From the NCBI RefSeq assembly GCF_004569505.1, contig NZ_SPPK01000003.1, positions 62,001 through 126,000 on the forward strand: a stretch of DNA of 64,000 nucleotides, in the 5' to 3' direction. The notes under the pieces are model-generated. The model did no database searches. It saw only the letters and a program-made list of their open reading frames with translations, and was not told the origin of the DNA. A program made the translations under genes and the position numbers. This DNA is from Dysgonomonas mossii (GTDB lineage Bacteria > Bacteroidota > Bacteroidia > Bacteroidales > Dysgonomonadaceae). Positions 36,259 to 46,521 of this stretch are shown one piece after another (position 1 is the stretch's first letter; each line of letters starts with the position of its first letter).

Positions 36259-37719
36259 ATGTCAGAAAACTCTTCTAAGATTAAATTTTACAGTGGAGAA
36301 AGTATTCCGCTGGAATTGCACAAGGTGCGTGTTGTACAAAAATTACATTTAGTCCCAATTGAACGTCGTTTGGAAGCTCTTTACGAAGCCGGATTCAATA
36401 CATTCAGGCTCGACACAAAAGATGTTTTCCTGGATATGCTTACCGACAGCGGTACCAATGCGTTGAGTGATCGCCAGATGGGTGCTATGATGATAGCCGA
36501 TGATGCTTACGCCGGATCGCAAAGTTTTGTCCGCTATCAGAAAGCTGTGGAGGAAGTACTCGGTAAAAAATATCTTCTTCCCGTACATCAGGGACGCGCG
36601 GCGGAGAATATCATATCCAACGCCTATATCCGTAAGGGAAGCATTGTGCCGATGAACTATCACTTCACTACAGCAATGGCACACATTACCCAATATGGCG
36701 GTAAAATCGAAGAATTGCTCTATGATGAAGCCTATGTAATAAATAGCAAGCACCCGTTTAAGGGGAATATGAACCTTGAAAAGTTGGAGAAATGCATCAA
36801 CAAACATGGAGCTGCCAATATTCCTTATATCCGCATGGAAGCATCTACCAACCTTATTGGCGGACAGCCTTTCTCGATGGAAAACTTTCGGGGTGTGCGT
36901 GCTATTGCCGATAAATACAAAATACGCCTTGTCCTTGATGCTAGTTTGCTAGGAGAAAATGCATGGCTGATCAAGCAACGTGAGGAGGAGTTTAAGAATA
37001 GCTCGATGGCTGAGATTATCCTTGCAATGACCGATCTTGCTGACTTGGTTTACTTCTCGGCACGAAAGCTGAGCTCGTCTCGTGGCGGCGGTATCTGTAC
37101 CAATGATTACGCCATCATGAAGGAGTTGGAACCGCTTGTTCCTCTGTTCGAAGGATTCCTTACCTATGGCGGTATGTCGGTTCGTGAGATAGAAGCTATT
37201 GCCATCGGACTGTATGAAACATTGGATGAGGGTATGATATGCCAAAGCCCGCAGTTTATTGAATATTTGGTTAATGCTTTCGAAAAGAAAGGCATTCCTG
37301 TAGTGACACCTCCCGGTGTATTAGGCGCACACGTCAATGCGATGGAAATTTGTTCTCATATCCCTCAGAAAGAATATCCGGCGGGTGCTTTAGCCGCTGC
37401 GTTTTTCCTTATCTCGGGAGTACGTGGTATGGAGAGAGGGTCGGTATCTAACCAGCGTGATGAATATGGCAACGAGACCTATGCAGATATGGAATTACTT
37501 CGCTTGGCTGTTCCTCGCCGTGTGTTTACCCTTTCACAAATCAAATATGTGGAAGATCGAATGACATGGCTGTATGAAAATCGCAACCTGATAGGAGGGC
37601 TGAAATTCGTATACGAACCGCCTGTTCTTCGCTTTTTTATGGGAGGGCTCGAACCGATAAATGATTGGCCGCAGCGATTGATGGCTAAATTCAGAGAAGA
37701 TTTTGGCGATAGCTTATAG
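36259..37719 (+). CDS. Beta-eliminating lyase, tyrosine phenol-lyase/tryptophanase family
   Basis: 486 residues, PLP fold type I. Conserved: LTDSGTNALSDRQ and AYAGSQSF near residues 64-88, LPVHQGRAAENI near 107, the PLP-binding Asp in LVLDASLLGEN, and the Schiff-base Lys in YFSARKLSSSRGGG near 275. MERGSVSNQRD and LLRLAVPRRVFT match tyrosine phenol-lyase, including the Arg of MERG that in TPL contacts the phenol group; tryptophanases have a non-Arg there. Yet the Arg that follows the PLP Asp in both enzymes (DATRC / DSARF) is Leu here. So it may be a distinct subgroup with another substrate. There is a ~20-residue C-terminal extension (NDWPQRLMAKFREDFGDSL). Family comparisons are from memory. 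Confidence 0.85.
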   Translation: MSENSSKIKFYSGESIPLELHKVRVVQKLHLVPIERRLEALYEAGFNTFRLDTKDVFLDMLTDSGTNALSDRQMGAMMIADDAYAGSQSFVRYQKAVEEVLGKKYLLPVHQGRAAENIISNAYIRKGSIVPMNYHFTTAMAHITQYGGKIEELLYDEAYVINSKHPFKGNMNLEKLEKCINKHGAANIPYIRMEASTNLIGGQPFSMENFRGVRAIADKYKIRLVLDASLLGENAWLIKQREEEFKNSSMAEIILAMTDLADLVYFSARKLSSSRGGGICTNDYAIMKELEPLVPLFEGFLTYGGMSVREIEAIAIGLYETLDEGMICQSPQFIEYLVNAFEKKGIPVVTPPGVLGAHVNAMEICSHIPQKEYPAGALAAAFFLISGVRGMERGSVSNQRDEYGNETYADMELLRLAVPRRVFTLSQIKYVEDRMTWLYENRNLIGGLKFVYEPPVLRFFMGGLEPINDWPQRLMAKFREDFGDSL

Positions 37720-37740
37720 AAAATACGATATAATATCATC

Positions 37741-37767
37741 ACGGCATGGGTCTTATGCCGTTTTTGT
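37741..37767 (+). terminator. Hairpin after the TPL/tryptophanase family gene
   Basis: ACGGCAT at 37741-37747 pairs with ATGCCGT at 37755-37761, with loop GGGTCTT and a following TTTTGTTTT. The stem is seven base pairs. Confidence 0.65.
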
Positions 37768-37799
37768 TTTCTATGCTTTTTATTCGGAGAGGAATTGTT

Positions 37800-37849
37800 A
37801 AAAGGTGACAAAAGTGACACTTTTACCCTATTTTTTAATGTCACTTTTT
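37800..37849 (-). repeat. TGTCAC element, copy 3
   Basis: Read on the minus strand: AAAAAGTGACA (37839-37849), 14 bases, then a 25-base core (37800-37824) identical in all 25 positions to copy 1. It is in the opposite orientation to copies 1 and 2 relative to the window and lies 81 bases after the lyase stop. Confidence 0.72.
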
Positions 37850-38031
37850 TTTATTGTGCAACTACCTAAAATATCCCATTATATCAAAGAGCTCTTTATA
37901 ATGAGATAATTTTAATAAAATGAAATACGAGCTTTCTATAAGAAAATTTTGAGGAATATGTAGAGGCTATTAAGTCATATATTGAGAAATAAAACTCTTT
38001 TGCTAACTAATTAATTTACAATTATTTTTCT

Positions 38032-38039
38032 TAGTTTTG
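38032..38039 (+). promoter_or_regulatory. -7 box before the GH18 gene
   Basis: TAGTTTTG, 33 bases before the ATG at 38073; fits TAnnTTTG. Confidence 0.4.
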
Positions 38040-38072
38040 TATTCAAAGCAAACTATCAAAAAAAATAATAGC

Positions 38073-39209
38073 ATGAAAAACATCTTTACGTATGGCATTC
38101 TATGTGCCCTTATTTTAACGGGTTTCTGTTCGTGTGGCAAGAAGTCAAAGACATCAGGTGAACCCTCACGCCCGGTTATTATCGCTTATGTGGGAGGATA
38201 TAATGGTTTAGTGGATGTAGACAAAATCTCGCCTAACAAAATTACGCATATTAACTATGCCTTTGTCGATGTAAAGGATGGAAAAGCATTTCTTACGAAT
38301 GAGGCGACCGATACGACCAATTTCAGGAAGCTAAACGAATTGAGGCAGCAAAACCCTGATCTCAAAATCTTGATATCTATCGGAGGCTGGTCTTGGAGCC
38401 GTAATTTTTCGGACGCCGTGCTGACTGCTGAAGGACAGAAAACATTTGCTAAATCTGCGGTGGAAATAATGAAAAAAAATAATCTTGACGGGGTAGACAT
38501 CGATTGGGAATATCCTGCTCTTCCGGGTGATGTGGGGAATGTATACCGTCCCGAAGACAAGCACAATTATACGTTGATGTTTGCTGCTATCAGAGATGAA
38601 CTTGATGCTTTGGAAAAAGAGACTGATAAGAAATATCTATTAACAACGGCTGTTGGTGGTTTTCAGCAGTTTGTAGATAGCACCGAAATGAATAAAGCAC
38701 AGGAATATCTCGATTATGTAAATATCATGACCTACGATTCGCAAAGTAATGAACAAGCAATACACCATACCAATCTCTATCCTTCCGACAAATATCCTCA
38801 AAAGCAAGGGGCTGATGTTGCCGTAAAGGCTTATTTAGCCGCCGGTGTTCCGGCCGAAAAGCTAGTGATGGGCATTGCTTTTTATGGACGAGCTTTTAAT
38901 CTGAAGAAAGGAGCGTCTAAAGGTATTGGCGATCCTGTTGCAGAACAGATAAGGGGTAGGGGCTATACCTACATCAAGGATAGCCTTGTAAATCAGAACG
39001 AGTACTATCGATATTGGGATCAGAGTGCACGTGCACCATACTTGTTCAATTTCTACAAAGGAGTATTTGTTACTTACGACGATGAGGAGTCAGTAAAAGA
39101 AAAATGTCAGTATGTATTGGATAATAAAATGGGAGGAGTGATGTTTTGGGAATATAGCTCCGATCCTAAAGAATATTTGTTGAACGAAATAAACAAGGTA
39201 CTTAAATAA
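38073..39209 (+). CDS. GH18 family glycosidase lipoprotein (chitinase-like)
   Basis: I use the ATG at 38073 (378 residues); an upstream non-ATG start would add 12 residues. Signal with lipobox ILTGFCSC, so a surface or periplasmic lipoprotein. The catalytic domain begins IIAYVGGYNGL and has SIGGWSWSRNFSDA near residue 102 and the GH18 active-site motif DGVDIDWEYP near 143-152 with the catalytic Glu. Substrate-binding Tyr is in IMTYDSQ near 222, and the C-terminal Trp is in GVMFWEYSSD. GH18 enzymes hydrolyse chitin or N-glycan cores (endo-beta-N-acetylglucosaminidase); chitinase is more likely given the motif set. No susCD pair is adjacent. Confidence 0.92.
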   Translation: MKNIFTYGILCALILTGFCSCGKKSKTSGEPSRPVIIAYVGGYNGLVDVDKISPNKITHINYAFVDVKDGKAFLTNEATDTTNFRKLNELRQQNPDLKILISIGGWSWSRNFSDAVLTAEGQKTFAKSAVEIMKKNNLDGVDIDWEYPALPGDVGNVYRPEDKHNYTLMFAAIRDELDALEKETDKKYLLTTAVGGFQQFVDSTEMNKAQEYLDYVNIMTYDSQSNEQAIHHTNLYPSDKYPQKQGADVAVKAYLAAGVPAEKLVMGIAFYGRAFNLKKGASKGIGDPVAEQIRGRGYTYIKDSLVNQNEYYRYWDQSARAPYLFNFYKGVFVTYDDEESVKEKCQYVLDNKMGGVMFWEYSSDPKEYLLNEINKVLK

Positions 39210-39252
39210 TAAAGTTTAACAATCTCAAATTTTCATATTGAACTTCTGTTTG

Positions 39253-39260
39253 TACTTTTG
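39253..39260 (+). promoter_or_regulatory. -7 box before porX
   Basis: TACTTTTG, 79 bases before the porX ATG at 39339; fits TAnnTTTG. The stretch between could be a leader. Confidence 0.4.
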
Positions 39261-39338
39261 AGAATAAAGTGCAACGAATGATATAGCAAGCCACTTTATA
39301 TTCAAATAATGTGGTTTGCTTTATTTAATAGATTATAA

Positions 39339-40883
39339 ATGAGGAAAAGACGGATACTTTGGGCTGACGATGAAATTTATATGCTACGATCGCATATCCT
39401 TTTTTTAGAAGAGAAGGGATATGAAGTCACTCCAGTAAATAGTGGTCAGGATGCTATTGATAGTATAAAAAGCGAATCTTTCGATATTGTTTTTCTTGAC
39501 GAGAATATGCCCGGTGTTTCGGGGCTCGATGCATTAAGCATCATCAAAGAGATCAACCCCAATATTCCCGTTATTATGATTACAAAAAGCGAAGATGAGG
39601 GGATTATGACTCACGCTATTGGGAAAAAGATAGCAGACTATCTTATCAAGCCCGTCAATCCCAATCAAATCCTCCTTTCCATCAAGAAAAACCTGCACAA
39701 GGACGATATTGTTTCAGAGGTTACAGTTGAAGGTTATCGCGAAGAATTTAATAAAATCAGTGCACAGATAAATGATTCGAATACGTACGAGCAATGGGTG
39801 GATATCTACAAAAAGCTTGTTTACTGGGAGCTTGAGCTGGCAGCATCAGACAGCCCCTTGATGGACTTGCTTCGGATACAAAAGAATGAAGCCAATAATA
39901 GTTACTGTAAGTTCGTAAAGAAGAATTATGAGTCGTGGGTACAAAATCCGAATAAGAGACCTTTGATAAGCCCTGAGCTTTTTTCGCAGAAAGTATTTCC
40001 ACTTTTGGATAATGGCGAAAAATTGTTCTTTATCCTTATTGATAATTTTAGGCTCGATCAGTGGTCTGATATAAAAGACCTTTTGGCAAATGATTTTACA
40101 ATTTCCGAAGACGAATACTTAAGCATATTACCCACTGCGACTCAATATGCACGCAACGCCATTTTTTCGGGGTTGATGCCTTCCCAAATGGCCAAATTGT
40201 ATCCCGACCTTTGGGTGGATGAAGATGAGGATGAAAGTAAAAACCTCAATGAAGAAGCTTTACTGCATACTCAGATTGAGCGATACAGAAAAAATTATAC
40301 TTTCTCATATAATAAGTTATTATCCTCTTCATCGGGAGAAAAGCTGCTGCAAGGGATGGATCGGCTAAGCAATAAGCAACTGAATGTAGTTGTTATCAAC
40401 TTTGTGGATATGCTTTCTCATGCCCGTACTGAATCGAGAATGATACGGGAACTTGCATCCGACGAAGCCGCCTATCGTTCTTTGACTCGGTCTTGGTTTA
40501 AACATTCGAGTACAATGGATATTCTGAAGAAGGCAAAAGCAATGGGATATAAAATTATTTTGACTACCGATCATGGAACGATACGGGTAAAAAATCCACT
40601 CAAGGTAATTGGCGATAAGACGGTGAATACGAATATTCGTTATAAGGTAGGGCGCAATCTGGATTATGACCGCAAAAAAGTATACGATATTCATTCTCCC
40701 GAAAAGATAGGCTTACCCGCATTGCATATCAGCTCTAAGTATATCTTTGCTACAGGCGACGATTTCTTTGCTTATCCGAATAATTATAATTACTACGTGT
40801 CTTATTACACAGATACATTTCAGCATGGGGGTATTTCGCTCGAAGAAATGATTGTTCCTTTTATTACTTTGATCGGGAAATAA
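39339..40883 (+). CDS. porX: PorX-type response regulator with PglZ domain
   Basis: 514 residues. Residues ~5-120 are a receiver domain: acidic pocket WADDE at 9-13, phospho-acceptor Asp in VFLDENMPG near residue 54, Thr/Lys switch residues in MITKSE and KPVNP. The rest is a PglZ alkaline-phosphatase-superfamily domain with [23 protein letters not shown], the metal-binding [12 protein letters not shown] and [10 protein letters not shown]. In P. gingivalis PorX works with the kinase PorY to turn on type IX secretion genes and hydrolyses oligonucleotides through the PglZ domain. tsaE follows, a neighbour pair I recall from other Bacteroidetes. Confidence 0.92.
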   Translation: MRKRRILWADDEIYMLRSHILFLEEKGYEVTPVNSGQDAIDSIKSESFDIVFLDENMPGVSGLDALSIIKEINPNIPVIMITKSEDEGIMTHAIGKKIADYLIKPVNPNQILLSIKKNLHKDDIVSEVTVEGYREEFNKISAQINDSNTYEQWVDIYKKLVYWELELAASDSPLMDLLRIQKNEANNSYCKFVKKNYESWVQNPNKRPLISPELFSQKVFPLLDNGEKLFFILIDNFRLDQWSDIKDLLANDFTISEDEYLSILPTATQYARNAIFSGLMPSQMAKLYPDLWVDEDEDESKNLNEEALLHTQIERYRKNYTFSYNKLLSSSSGEKLLQGMDRLSNKQLNVVVINFVDMLSHARTESRMIRELASDEAAYRSLTRSWFKHSSTMDILKKAKAMGYKIILTTDHGTIRVKNPLKVIGDKTVNTNIRYKVGRNLDYDRKKVYDIHSPEKIGLPALHISSKYIFATGDDFFAYPNNYNYYVSYYTDTFQHGGISLEEMIVPFITLIGK

Positions 40884-40906
40884 CAGAAAATTTGTTTTCC
40901 AAAATA

Positions 40907-40914
40907 TATCTTTG
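40907..40914 (+). promoter_or_regulatory. -7 box before tsaE
   Basis: TATCTTTG, 34 bases before the ATG at 40949; it argues for that start and for transcription separate from porX. Confidence 0.5.
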
Positions 40915-40948
40915 CAATCAGAAGTTACATTGTAGAATAATTTTGAAT

Positions 40949-41365
40949 ATGAATATAAAGATAGAATCATTAGATAAAATAGACGAGGCGGCTCTCGAGT
41001 TTATCCGTGCTATGGGCGATAATACTGTATTTGCTTTTCATGGAGATATGGGAGCAGGCAAAACGACATTTATAAAAGCTATCTGCGAGAATCTCGGAGT
41101 ATCTGATACCATCAACAGCCCTACGTTTGCTATCGTAAACGAATACCGTTCCGACAGTGGAGAATTGATCTATCATTTCGACTTTTATCGTATCAATAAA
41201 ATTGAGGAGGTTTTTGATTTTGGCTACGAAGATTACTTTTATAGCGGCAGCCTTTGCTTTATTGAATGGCCTGAGAAAGTTGACACTTTACTGCCAAAAG
41301 ATACGGTAAATGTTTATGTCAAAGTACAAGAGGATGGTAGCCGGGAGGTAAGTTTGAGTATTTAA
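40949..41365 (+). CDS. tsaE: tRNA t6A biosynthesis ATPase TsaE
   Basis: I use the ATG at 40949 (138 residues, usual size); the longer open frame begins without ATG and overlaps a -7 box. Walker A is [12 protein letters not shown] near residue 31, followed by the [10 protein letters not shown] block and the Walker-B-like HFDFYRI, and the LCFIEWPEK block. TsaE is the ATPase partner of TsaB and TsaD in forming N6-threonylcarbamoyladenosine at position 37 of ANN-decoding tRNAs. The Sua5/YrdC protein at 51897 provides the first step. Its stop overlaps the stop of the convergent barrel gene by four bases. Confidence 0.96.
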   Translation: MNIKIESLDKIDEAALEFIRAMGDNTVFAFHGDMGAGKTTFIKAICENLGVSDTINSPTFAIVNEYRSDSGELIYHFDFYRINKIEEVFDFGYEDYFYSGSLCFIEWPEKVDTLLPKDTVNVYVKVQEDGSREVSLSI

Positions 41366-44064
41366 TTGTATTCTAGTTCATCTATATCGCCATCATTACT
41401 TTTCCCCTTACTCTTGATAATATTAAACTTATAGGAGAAGCTAAACATGAAGTATCGGTTGATACTATTTGTGCGCGAGTCTGACATGTAGTTACTGCTT
41501 ACATAACGTGACAGATTATTTCTGTCGTTCAGTATATCATAGAATTCAACCTTCAGTGTACCTCTTTTCTTTTTTAGGAATAGTTTTGAGACAGAAGCAT
41601 TCCAAAGTATTTCTTTCTTCTTAAAATCATTGCCATACCCTGCATAATATGTCATATTGAGGAAGTTCTGTATCGAAAAATCGTAGGGTAGTTTCCATAA
41701 CACAGAATGTTGGATATTGTAGTTGGATGTGTTTCTATCTTGCACATTCGACAAATTATTCTTTGTTATGTTATATGTCATACCTAGTTCGAGGCGTGTT
41801 TCAAGTTTGTCAACCTTAAACTTTCCTGAAACTTTTTCACTAAGTACTATATTATGCGTTTTCGCTTCTTCACCGTTCGTGTAGCCAATATTCTTGTAAT
41901 AGTTGGCATAGGTGCTGTTGTCGATCGTGAATTTCTTGTTTCGTAATGGGGTATTGAATATAAAATTGATATTTGCGCCCATATTACCACTTACATTTCT
42001 ATATGTATTCGTACTATTCCCCAAATCATCTATCAGAGTATAGTCTACAATGTTGTTGAATGTATAATTGAATCCTCCCGAAAGCATCATATAACGATTT
42101 GAGGCGTAGTCAGATTTCCGATAATATACATTGAAGTTGTTGCTATAGCTTGGTTTCAAATTTGGGTTTCCATAATATTTAGATAATGCACTAACGATAA
42201 CGGTATCGGCAGATAGTTGAGTGATCCCCGGTTGACTGGTCGATCCTGAGTAGCTTATATCTAGGTTGGTGTGATCGTTTGGTTGGTACGAAAAGTTTAG
42301 AGTTGGCGAAAAGTTTATGACATTCTGTTTAAGATTTTCGATGATAGAATCGGCAATGCTTACTTTACTTCGCGAATATGACGGATCGATGCTCAATCCT
42401 ATCGTATAATTGTATTTTTCCTTAGTCGTCTGAAAGTTCAAACTTATATTTTGGTTCACATATCTATTCTCGGTATTTCGTGCATAAGCCGTATCCAGAA
42501 GAGTATAATTGCCTGCACCATCTTTTTTGCGGACATCACGCATCCGCTCCGAATTATTTACCCCATACGAGTATGCAAACTGTAGTCTATGGTCTTTTCC
42601 CAACGGCTCTACATACGATAGGGATAAAGTGTAGTTGCTGGTATTATTATCTGTCTTGTTTTGCTGGTCTATTATTTTATCATCTTTTCCTTCGCTATAG
42701 GTCGTTTGAGAATAATTAGTTCCTTTACTGTTATCCTTTCTAATCGAATTGTTGAAAGTAAAGCTTACTGTCCTCCCTTTATCATTCAATTTTCGGCCGA
42801 TAGTTACAAAATTATTTATGTTGTAACCATCACCTTTCGATTGACTATTCGAATATCCCGACGTGGTATCCTTTTCGGCTACATAGGAAAGATTGGTCGA
42901 ACTTTGAATATTCTTTGTGTTGTTAAGGCTGATATATGACCGTGCAAAAATGGTAGTGAGCGAATCGGGCTTCCATTGCAGGTTCATTCCTAAGTTTGCA
43001 TTTTCTCTTTTGCTGCGGTACGATGCATCCTGTTTGGAGAAACGATCACCCGAAGATAAGAAAGTCTGAGTATTGGTTTTTGTTTCCATCAGGTTGTCGT
43101 TATTTGCATAGCGGATACTGCCGCCTACTCTGATTTTTTCTGAAGGCTGGAGAAAAATATTTGCGCCCAGATTTTTATTCTTCTCAATCCCGTTGTCCAT
43201 ACCCATCGGATACCCATTGTCATTGGTATTACTCATTTCTCCGACTAAAGACACCTGATTGTCGTTGCGCATGTAGTTTGTTATTGCTTTATTGGCGTAT
43301 CTGTCGTCACTCCCATATCCGGCTTTTACTTCTCCAAAGATGCTCTGTTTCAGTTCTTCTTTTACAACCAGATTGAGTACCTGATCGGGATCTTTATCTT
43401 TAAATCCGGTTACTTTTGCTGCTTCAGACTCCTCTTTATAGAGTTGGAGCTTTTTTATCATGTTTGCGGGAAGGTTTGCCAATGCCATCGGAATATCATT
43501 TCCGAAAAACTCCTTTCCGTCTACCAGTATTTTTTTTACAGGCTTTCCATTTGCCGATATATTGCCCTGTGCGTCTATCTCTACTCCGGGCATATTTTTT
43601 ATTATGTCTTGCAGCATATCACTCTCCTGAGATGTGTATGATGTGGCATTATACTCGATGGTGTCGCCTTTGACCAATATATCGGGTACCTTCGCTTCTA
43701 CAATGGCATCTTTGAGCTGAATGGTATTTTCTACGAGATAGATATTCCCAAATGAATAGCCGGGATTTTGTGTAGAAATATTAAAGTTTTGTAAAAATCT
43801 TTTATATCCTAAAAAAGAAGCTTCCAAAATGTATTTTCCTGTCGTAACCGATAGCTTGAAATTACCTTTTTCGTTTGTTGCAACCCCTTTTATGTAGCTG
43901 CTATCTGCCTCATTAAGCAATCTGACGGTGACAAATGGGATAGGATCTTTTGTTATTGAGTCATATACAGAGCCTTGCACATATCCTGATGAGTTGCCTT
44001 CAACTGTTTGAGCCACAGTTGAAAGGGTTGTAAAGATGAATAGTAAAAGATATAAATATCTCAT
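41362..44064 (-). CDS. Large outer-membrane beta-barrel protein with carboxypeptidase-like N-domain
   Basis: 900 residues, signal peptide [19 protein letters not shown]. Residues ~27-115 form a CarboxypepD_reg-like beta domain ([44 protein letters not shown] in part). Residues ~120-215 resemble a TonB plug ([21 protein letters not shown]). The rest is a barrel of the OMP_b-brl_3 kind, with many aromatic strands. It looks like the TonB-dependent-receptor-like families of Bacteroidetes but without a SusD partner next to it, and no TonB box is obvious. Substrate unknown. The AGTGACA near its start (44093) is one half-site of the TGTCAC element. Confidence 0.85.
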   Translation of the reverse strand: MRYLYLLLFIFTTLSTVAQTVEGNSSGYVQGSVYDSITKDPIPFVTVRLLNEADSSYIKGVATNEKGNFKLSVTTGKYILEASFLGYKRFLQNFNISTQNPGYSFGNIYLVENTIQLKDAIVEAKVPDILVKGDTIEYNATSYTSQESDMLQDIIKNMPGVEIDAQGNISANGKPVKKILVDGKEFFGNDIPMALANLPANMIKKLQLYKEESEAAKVTGFKDKDPDQVLNLVVKEELKQSIFGEVKAGYGSDDRYANKAITNYMRNDNQVSLVGEMSNTNDNGYPMGMDNGIEKNKNLGANIFLQPSEKIRVGGSIRYANNDNLMETKTNTQTFLSSGDRFSKQDASYRSKRENANLGMNLQWKPDSLTTIFARSYISLNNTKNIQSSTNLSYVAEKDTTSGYSNSQSKGDGYNINNFVTIGRKLNDKGRTVSFTFNNSIRKDNSKGTNYSQTTYSEGKDDKIIDQQNKTDNNTSNYTLSLSYVEPLGKDHRLQFAYSYGVNNSERMRDVRKKDGAGNYTLLDTAYARNTENRYVNQNISLNFQTTKEKYNYTIGLSIDPSYSRSKVSIADSIIENLKQNVINFSPTLNFSYQPNDHTNLDISYSGSTSQPGITQLSADTVIVSALSKYYGNPNLKPSYSNNFNVYYRKSDYASNRYMMLSGGFNYTFNNIVDYTLIDDLGNSTNTYRNVSGNMGANINFIFNTPLRNKKFTIDNSTYANYYKNIGYTNGEEAKTHNIVLSEKVSGKFKVDKLETRLELGMTYNITKNNLSNVQDRNTSNYNIQHSVLWKLPYDFSIQNFLNMTYYAGYGNDFKKKEILWNASVSKLFLKKKRGTLKVEFYDILNDRNNLSRYVSSNYMSDSRTNSINRYFMFSFSYKFNIIKSKGKSNDGDIDELEYN

Positions 44065-44322
44065 CAGAATACATTTGTTTTAGTGACAACGAAGATAAGT
44101 TTTTTTATATAGAGTGTAAAATCAATGGAATTCGTTAAACACCCTTCTGTTTTATATCAAAAAAAAATGCTTACTTTGTGCAACTTATTCATTTTAGGTC
44201 AGATCTGTTTATTGCCTGTTTAAGTATAATCTCTTTCAGAATGATTATAGCTTACAATATAAGGCATTAGATATGTTCTGTTTGTTTATTTATTAGATAA
44301 CGTAAAAAAGAGTCATAGGAAT

Positions 44323-45861
44323 ATGTCAGAAGATGTTTTTAAGAAGATAGTTTCCCATTGCAAGGAGTATGGTTTTGTTTTTCAGTCTAGTGAAATATAT
44401 GATGGGCTAAGTGCCGTATATGATTATGGGCAAATGGGTGTAGAATTAAAAAACAATATCAAAAAGTACTGGTGGGACAGTATGGTACTTTTGAATGAAA
44501 ATGTTGTTGGTATTGATTCTGCTATCTTTATGCACCCTACTATCTGGAAAGCATCCGGACACGTTGATGCGTTCAACGATCCTTTGATTGACAATAAAGA
44601 CAGTAAAAAGCGTTATCGTGCCGATGTTCTGATCGAAGATTATTTGGCTAAGATGGACGACAAAGTAAATAAAGAAGTAGAGAAAGCAGCAAAACGATTT
44701 GGTGAGAGTTTCGATGAAGCCATGTTTCGTCAAACCAATCCTCGTGTATTAGAAAATCAGGCTAAGCGTGATGAAGTGCATGCTCGTTTTGCAAAAGCAT
44801 TGAATGATAGCAATCTGGAAGAACTACGTCAAATCATTCTCGATTGCGAAATAGTTGACCCTATCAGCGGGACACGTAACTGGACTGAAGTTCGTCAGTT
44901 CAATCTTATGTTTTCTACCGAGATGGGATCTACTGCTGATGGTGCAATGAAAGTATATCTTCGTCCTGAGACTGCACAGGGTATTTTCGTAAACTTCCTG
45001 AATGTGCAAAAAACAGGGCGTATGAAGATTCCTTTCGGTATTGCGCAGATTGGTAAAGCATTCCGTAACGAGATTGTAGCTCGTCAGTTTATCTTCCGTA
45101 TGCGTGAGTTCGAACAGATGGAGATGCAGTTCTTCGTTCGTCCGGGAGAAGAGCTCGATTGGTTTGCAAAATGGAAAGAGTTTCGCATGAAATGGCATAA
45201 GTCGCTTGGATTCGGCGATAACAAGTATCGTTTCCACGACCATGACAAGCTAGCCCATTATGCAAATGCAGCAACTGATATCGAATTTGAAATGCCATTC
45301 GGATTTAAAGAAGTAGAAGGCATACACTCTCGTACCGATTTTGACTTGGCAAGCCATGAGAAGTTTTCTGGTAAAAAATTACAATATTTCGATCCTGAAC
45401 TCAATAAATCATACACTCCTTACGTTATTGAAACGTCTATCGGTGTAGACCGTATGTTCTTATCTACACTTTCGGCTGCGTATGCAGAGGAAGTATTAGA
45501 AGACGGAGAAACTCGTGTAGTATTAAGATTGCCGGCAGCACTGGCTCCTATCAAGCTTGCTGTATTACCTTTGGTAAAAAAAGACGGCCTTCCGGAGAAA
45601 GCACGTGAAATTATTGATGCTCTGAAATTTGACTTTAAATGTCAATACGATGAGAAGGACAGTATCGGCAAGCGTTACCGCCGTCAGGATGCGATAGGAA
45701 CTCCTTACTGTGTTACTGTAGATCACCAGTCATTGCAGGATAATACTGTAACAATTCGCTATCGTGATACAATGCAGCAGGAACGTGTGGCTATAGACAA
45801 ATTATCGGATATTATTGCTGATAAAGTAAGTATGAAGAATTTATTGAAAACAATTGGCTAA
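44323..45861 (+). CDS. glyS: Glycyl-tRNA synthetase (single-chain type)
   Basis: 512 residues, the alpha2 (eukaryote/archaeal-like) class II form used by Bacteroidetes. Motif 2 region FGIAQIGKAFRNEIVARQFIFRMREF is near residues 240-265; motif 3 has YVIETSIGVDRMFLS near 372; the C-terminal anticodon-binding domain starts near LAPIKLAVLPLVKKDGL. The N-terminal SHCKEYGFVFQSSEIYDGLS is typical. It charges tRNA-Gly. The FKBP lipoprotein gene follows after 28 bases. Confidence 0.97.
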   Translation: MSEDVFKKIVSHCKEYGFVFQSSEIYDGLSAVYDYGQMGVELKNNIKKYWWDSMVLLNENVVGIDSAIFMHPTIWKASGHVDAFNDPLIDNKDSKKRYRADVLIEDYLAKMDDKVNKEVEKAAKRFGESFDEAMFRQTNPRVLENQAKRDEVHARFAKALNDSNLEELRQIILDCEIVDPISGTRNWTEVRQFNLMFSTEMGSTADGAMKVYLRPETAQGIFVNFLNVQKTGRMKIPFGIAQIGKAFRNEIVARQFIFRMREFEQMEMQFFVRPGEELDWFAKWKEFRMKWHKSLGFGDNKYRFHDHDKLAHYANAATDIEFEMPFGFKEVEGIHSRTDFDLASHEKFSGKKLQYFDPELNKSYTPYVIETSIGVDRMFLSTLSAAYAEEVLEDGETRVVLRLPAALAPIKLAVLPLVKKDGLPEKAREIIDALKFDFKCQYDEKDSIGKRYRRQDAIGTPYCVTVDHQSLQDNTVTIRYRDTMQQERVAIDKLSDIIADKVSMKNLLKTIG

Positions 45862-45889
45862 ACCCGATTGTAACCCATATAATGAATAT

Positions 45890-46468
45890 ATGAATAGAAG
45901 AATTTTAATATTAGCTGTTTTATTTGGTGTTCTCATCTCTTTCGGCTCATGCGTGAATGATGACGATGACAGCACTGTAAGTCAAGAATGGAAAACATAT
46001 AATGAACAGCAGGTAAGAAATGCCTCTTCTTCAGGATATACACCCCGCCCTTCGCAAAGTGGTAATGGAAGTGTATATTGGAAATCGATAACTGATTTCG
46101 TTCCTGGGGATGAGCCTTCAATAGATCGATTTCCGATCTTTACGGATAGTGTTTCTGTAAGATATGAAGGTTGGTTTTTCCGCTTGGACGATACTAAATA
46201 TACATTTGATAGTACCGAAGGTGACAAAAATGGTATGGTGCTTAGGACTAGAGTGAATGGTGGATTGATTGATGGGTTTGCTACCATGCTTCAGAATATG
46301 AAAATAGATGAACAAGCTGAGGTTTGTATTCCTTACCTACTTGGTTATGGAACTGTAGGGTCATATAGCAGTGGAGTGCAAATAATACCCGGATATACTA
46401 CACTTTGGTTCAAGATTAAACTTCTGAATATCTATGATGAGAAGAAAAAAGAATGGGTGAAGAAATAA
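45890..46468 (+). CDS. FKBP-type peptidyl-prolyl isomerase lipoprotein
   Basis: I use the ATG at 45890 (192 residues). The lipobox SFGSC anchors it; a DDDD run follows the Cys, as in other outer-membrane-sorted lipoproteins. Residues ~85-185 are an FKBP domain: VSVRYEGWFFRLDDTKYTFDST, GLIDGFATMLQNMKIDEQAEV and PYLLGYG, in part shortened. Such proteins assist folding of envelope proteins. It lies 28 bases after glyS, with a bidirectional terminator at 46492-46520. Confidence 0.86.
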   Translation: MNRRILILAVLFGVLISFGSCVNDDDDSTVSQEWKTYNEQQVRNASSSGYTPRPSQSGNGSVYWKSITDFVPGDEPSIDRFPIFTDSVSVRYEGWFFRLDDTKYTFDSTEGDKNGMVLRTRVNGGLIDGFATMLQNMKIDEQAEVCIPYLLGYGTVGSYSSGVQIIPGYTTLWFKIKLLNIYDEKKKEWVKK

Positions 46469-46491
46469 GGCGGCTATAGAGAAAATAATAG

Positions 46492-46520
46492 AAAAGGAGA
46501 AGGTTTAACCTTCTCCTTTT
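46492..46520. terminator. Bidirectional terminator
   Basis: AAAAGGAGAAGGTT and AACCTTCTCCTTTT are perfect inverse repeats with a single base between, ending in TTTTTTC on the plus strand; lies between convergent FKBP and apgM genes. Confidence 0.8.
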
Positions 46521-46521
46521 T

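Larger units (their letters stand above)
37720..38072. other. 353-base gap: TGTCAC element copy 3 and GH18 promoter region
   Basis: No gene of useful length is seen. It contains a small ACGGCAT...ATGCCGT hairpin with T-run at 37741-37767, likely the end of the upstream transcript, then element copy 3 (37800-37849), then an AT-rich stretch with a TAGTTTTG -7-like box at 38032-38039. Confidence 0.6.

Noticed and set aside
37800..37849. TGTCAC element as a CRISPR repeat or insertion-sequence end
   Set aside because: Only one unit per locus, no spacers, no transposase nearby, and no target duplication seen.
38073..39209. GH18 protein as part of a polysaccharide utilisation locus
   Set aside because: No susC/susD pair, sensor or other glycosidase is adjacent; the barrel gene at 41362 has no SusD partner.
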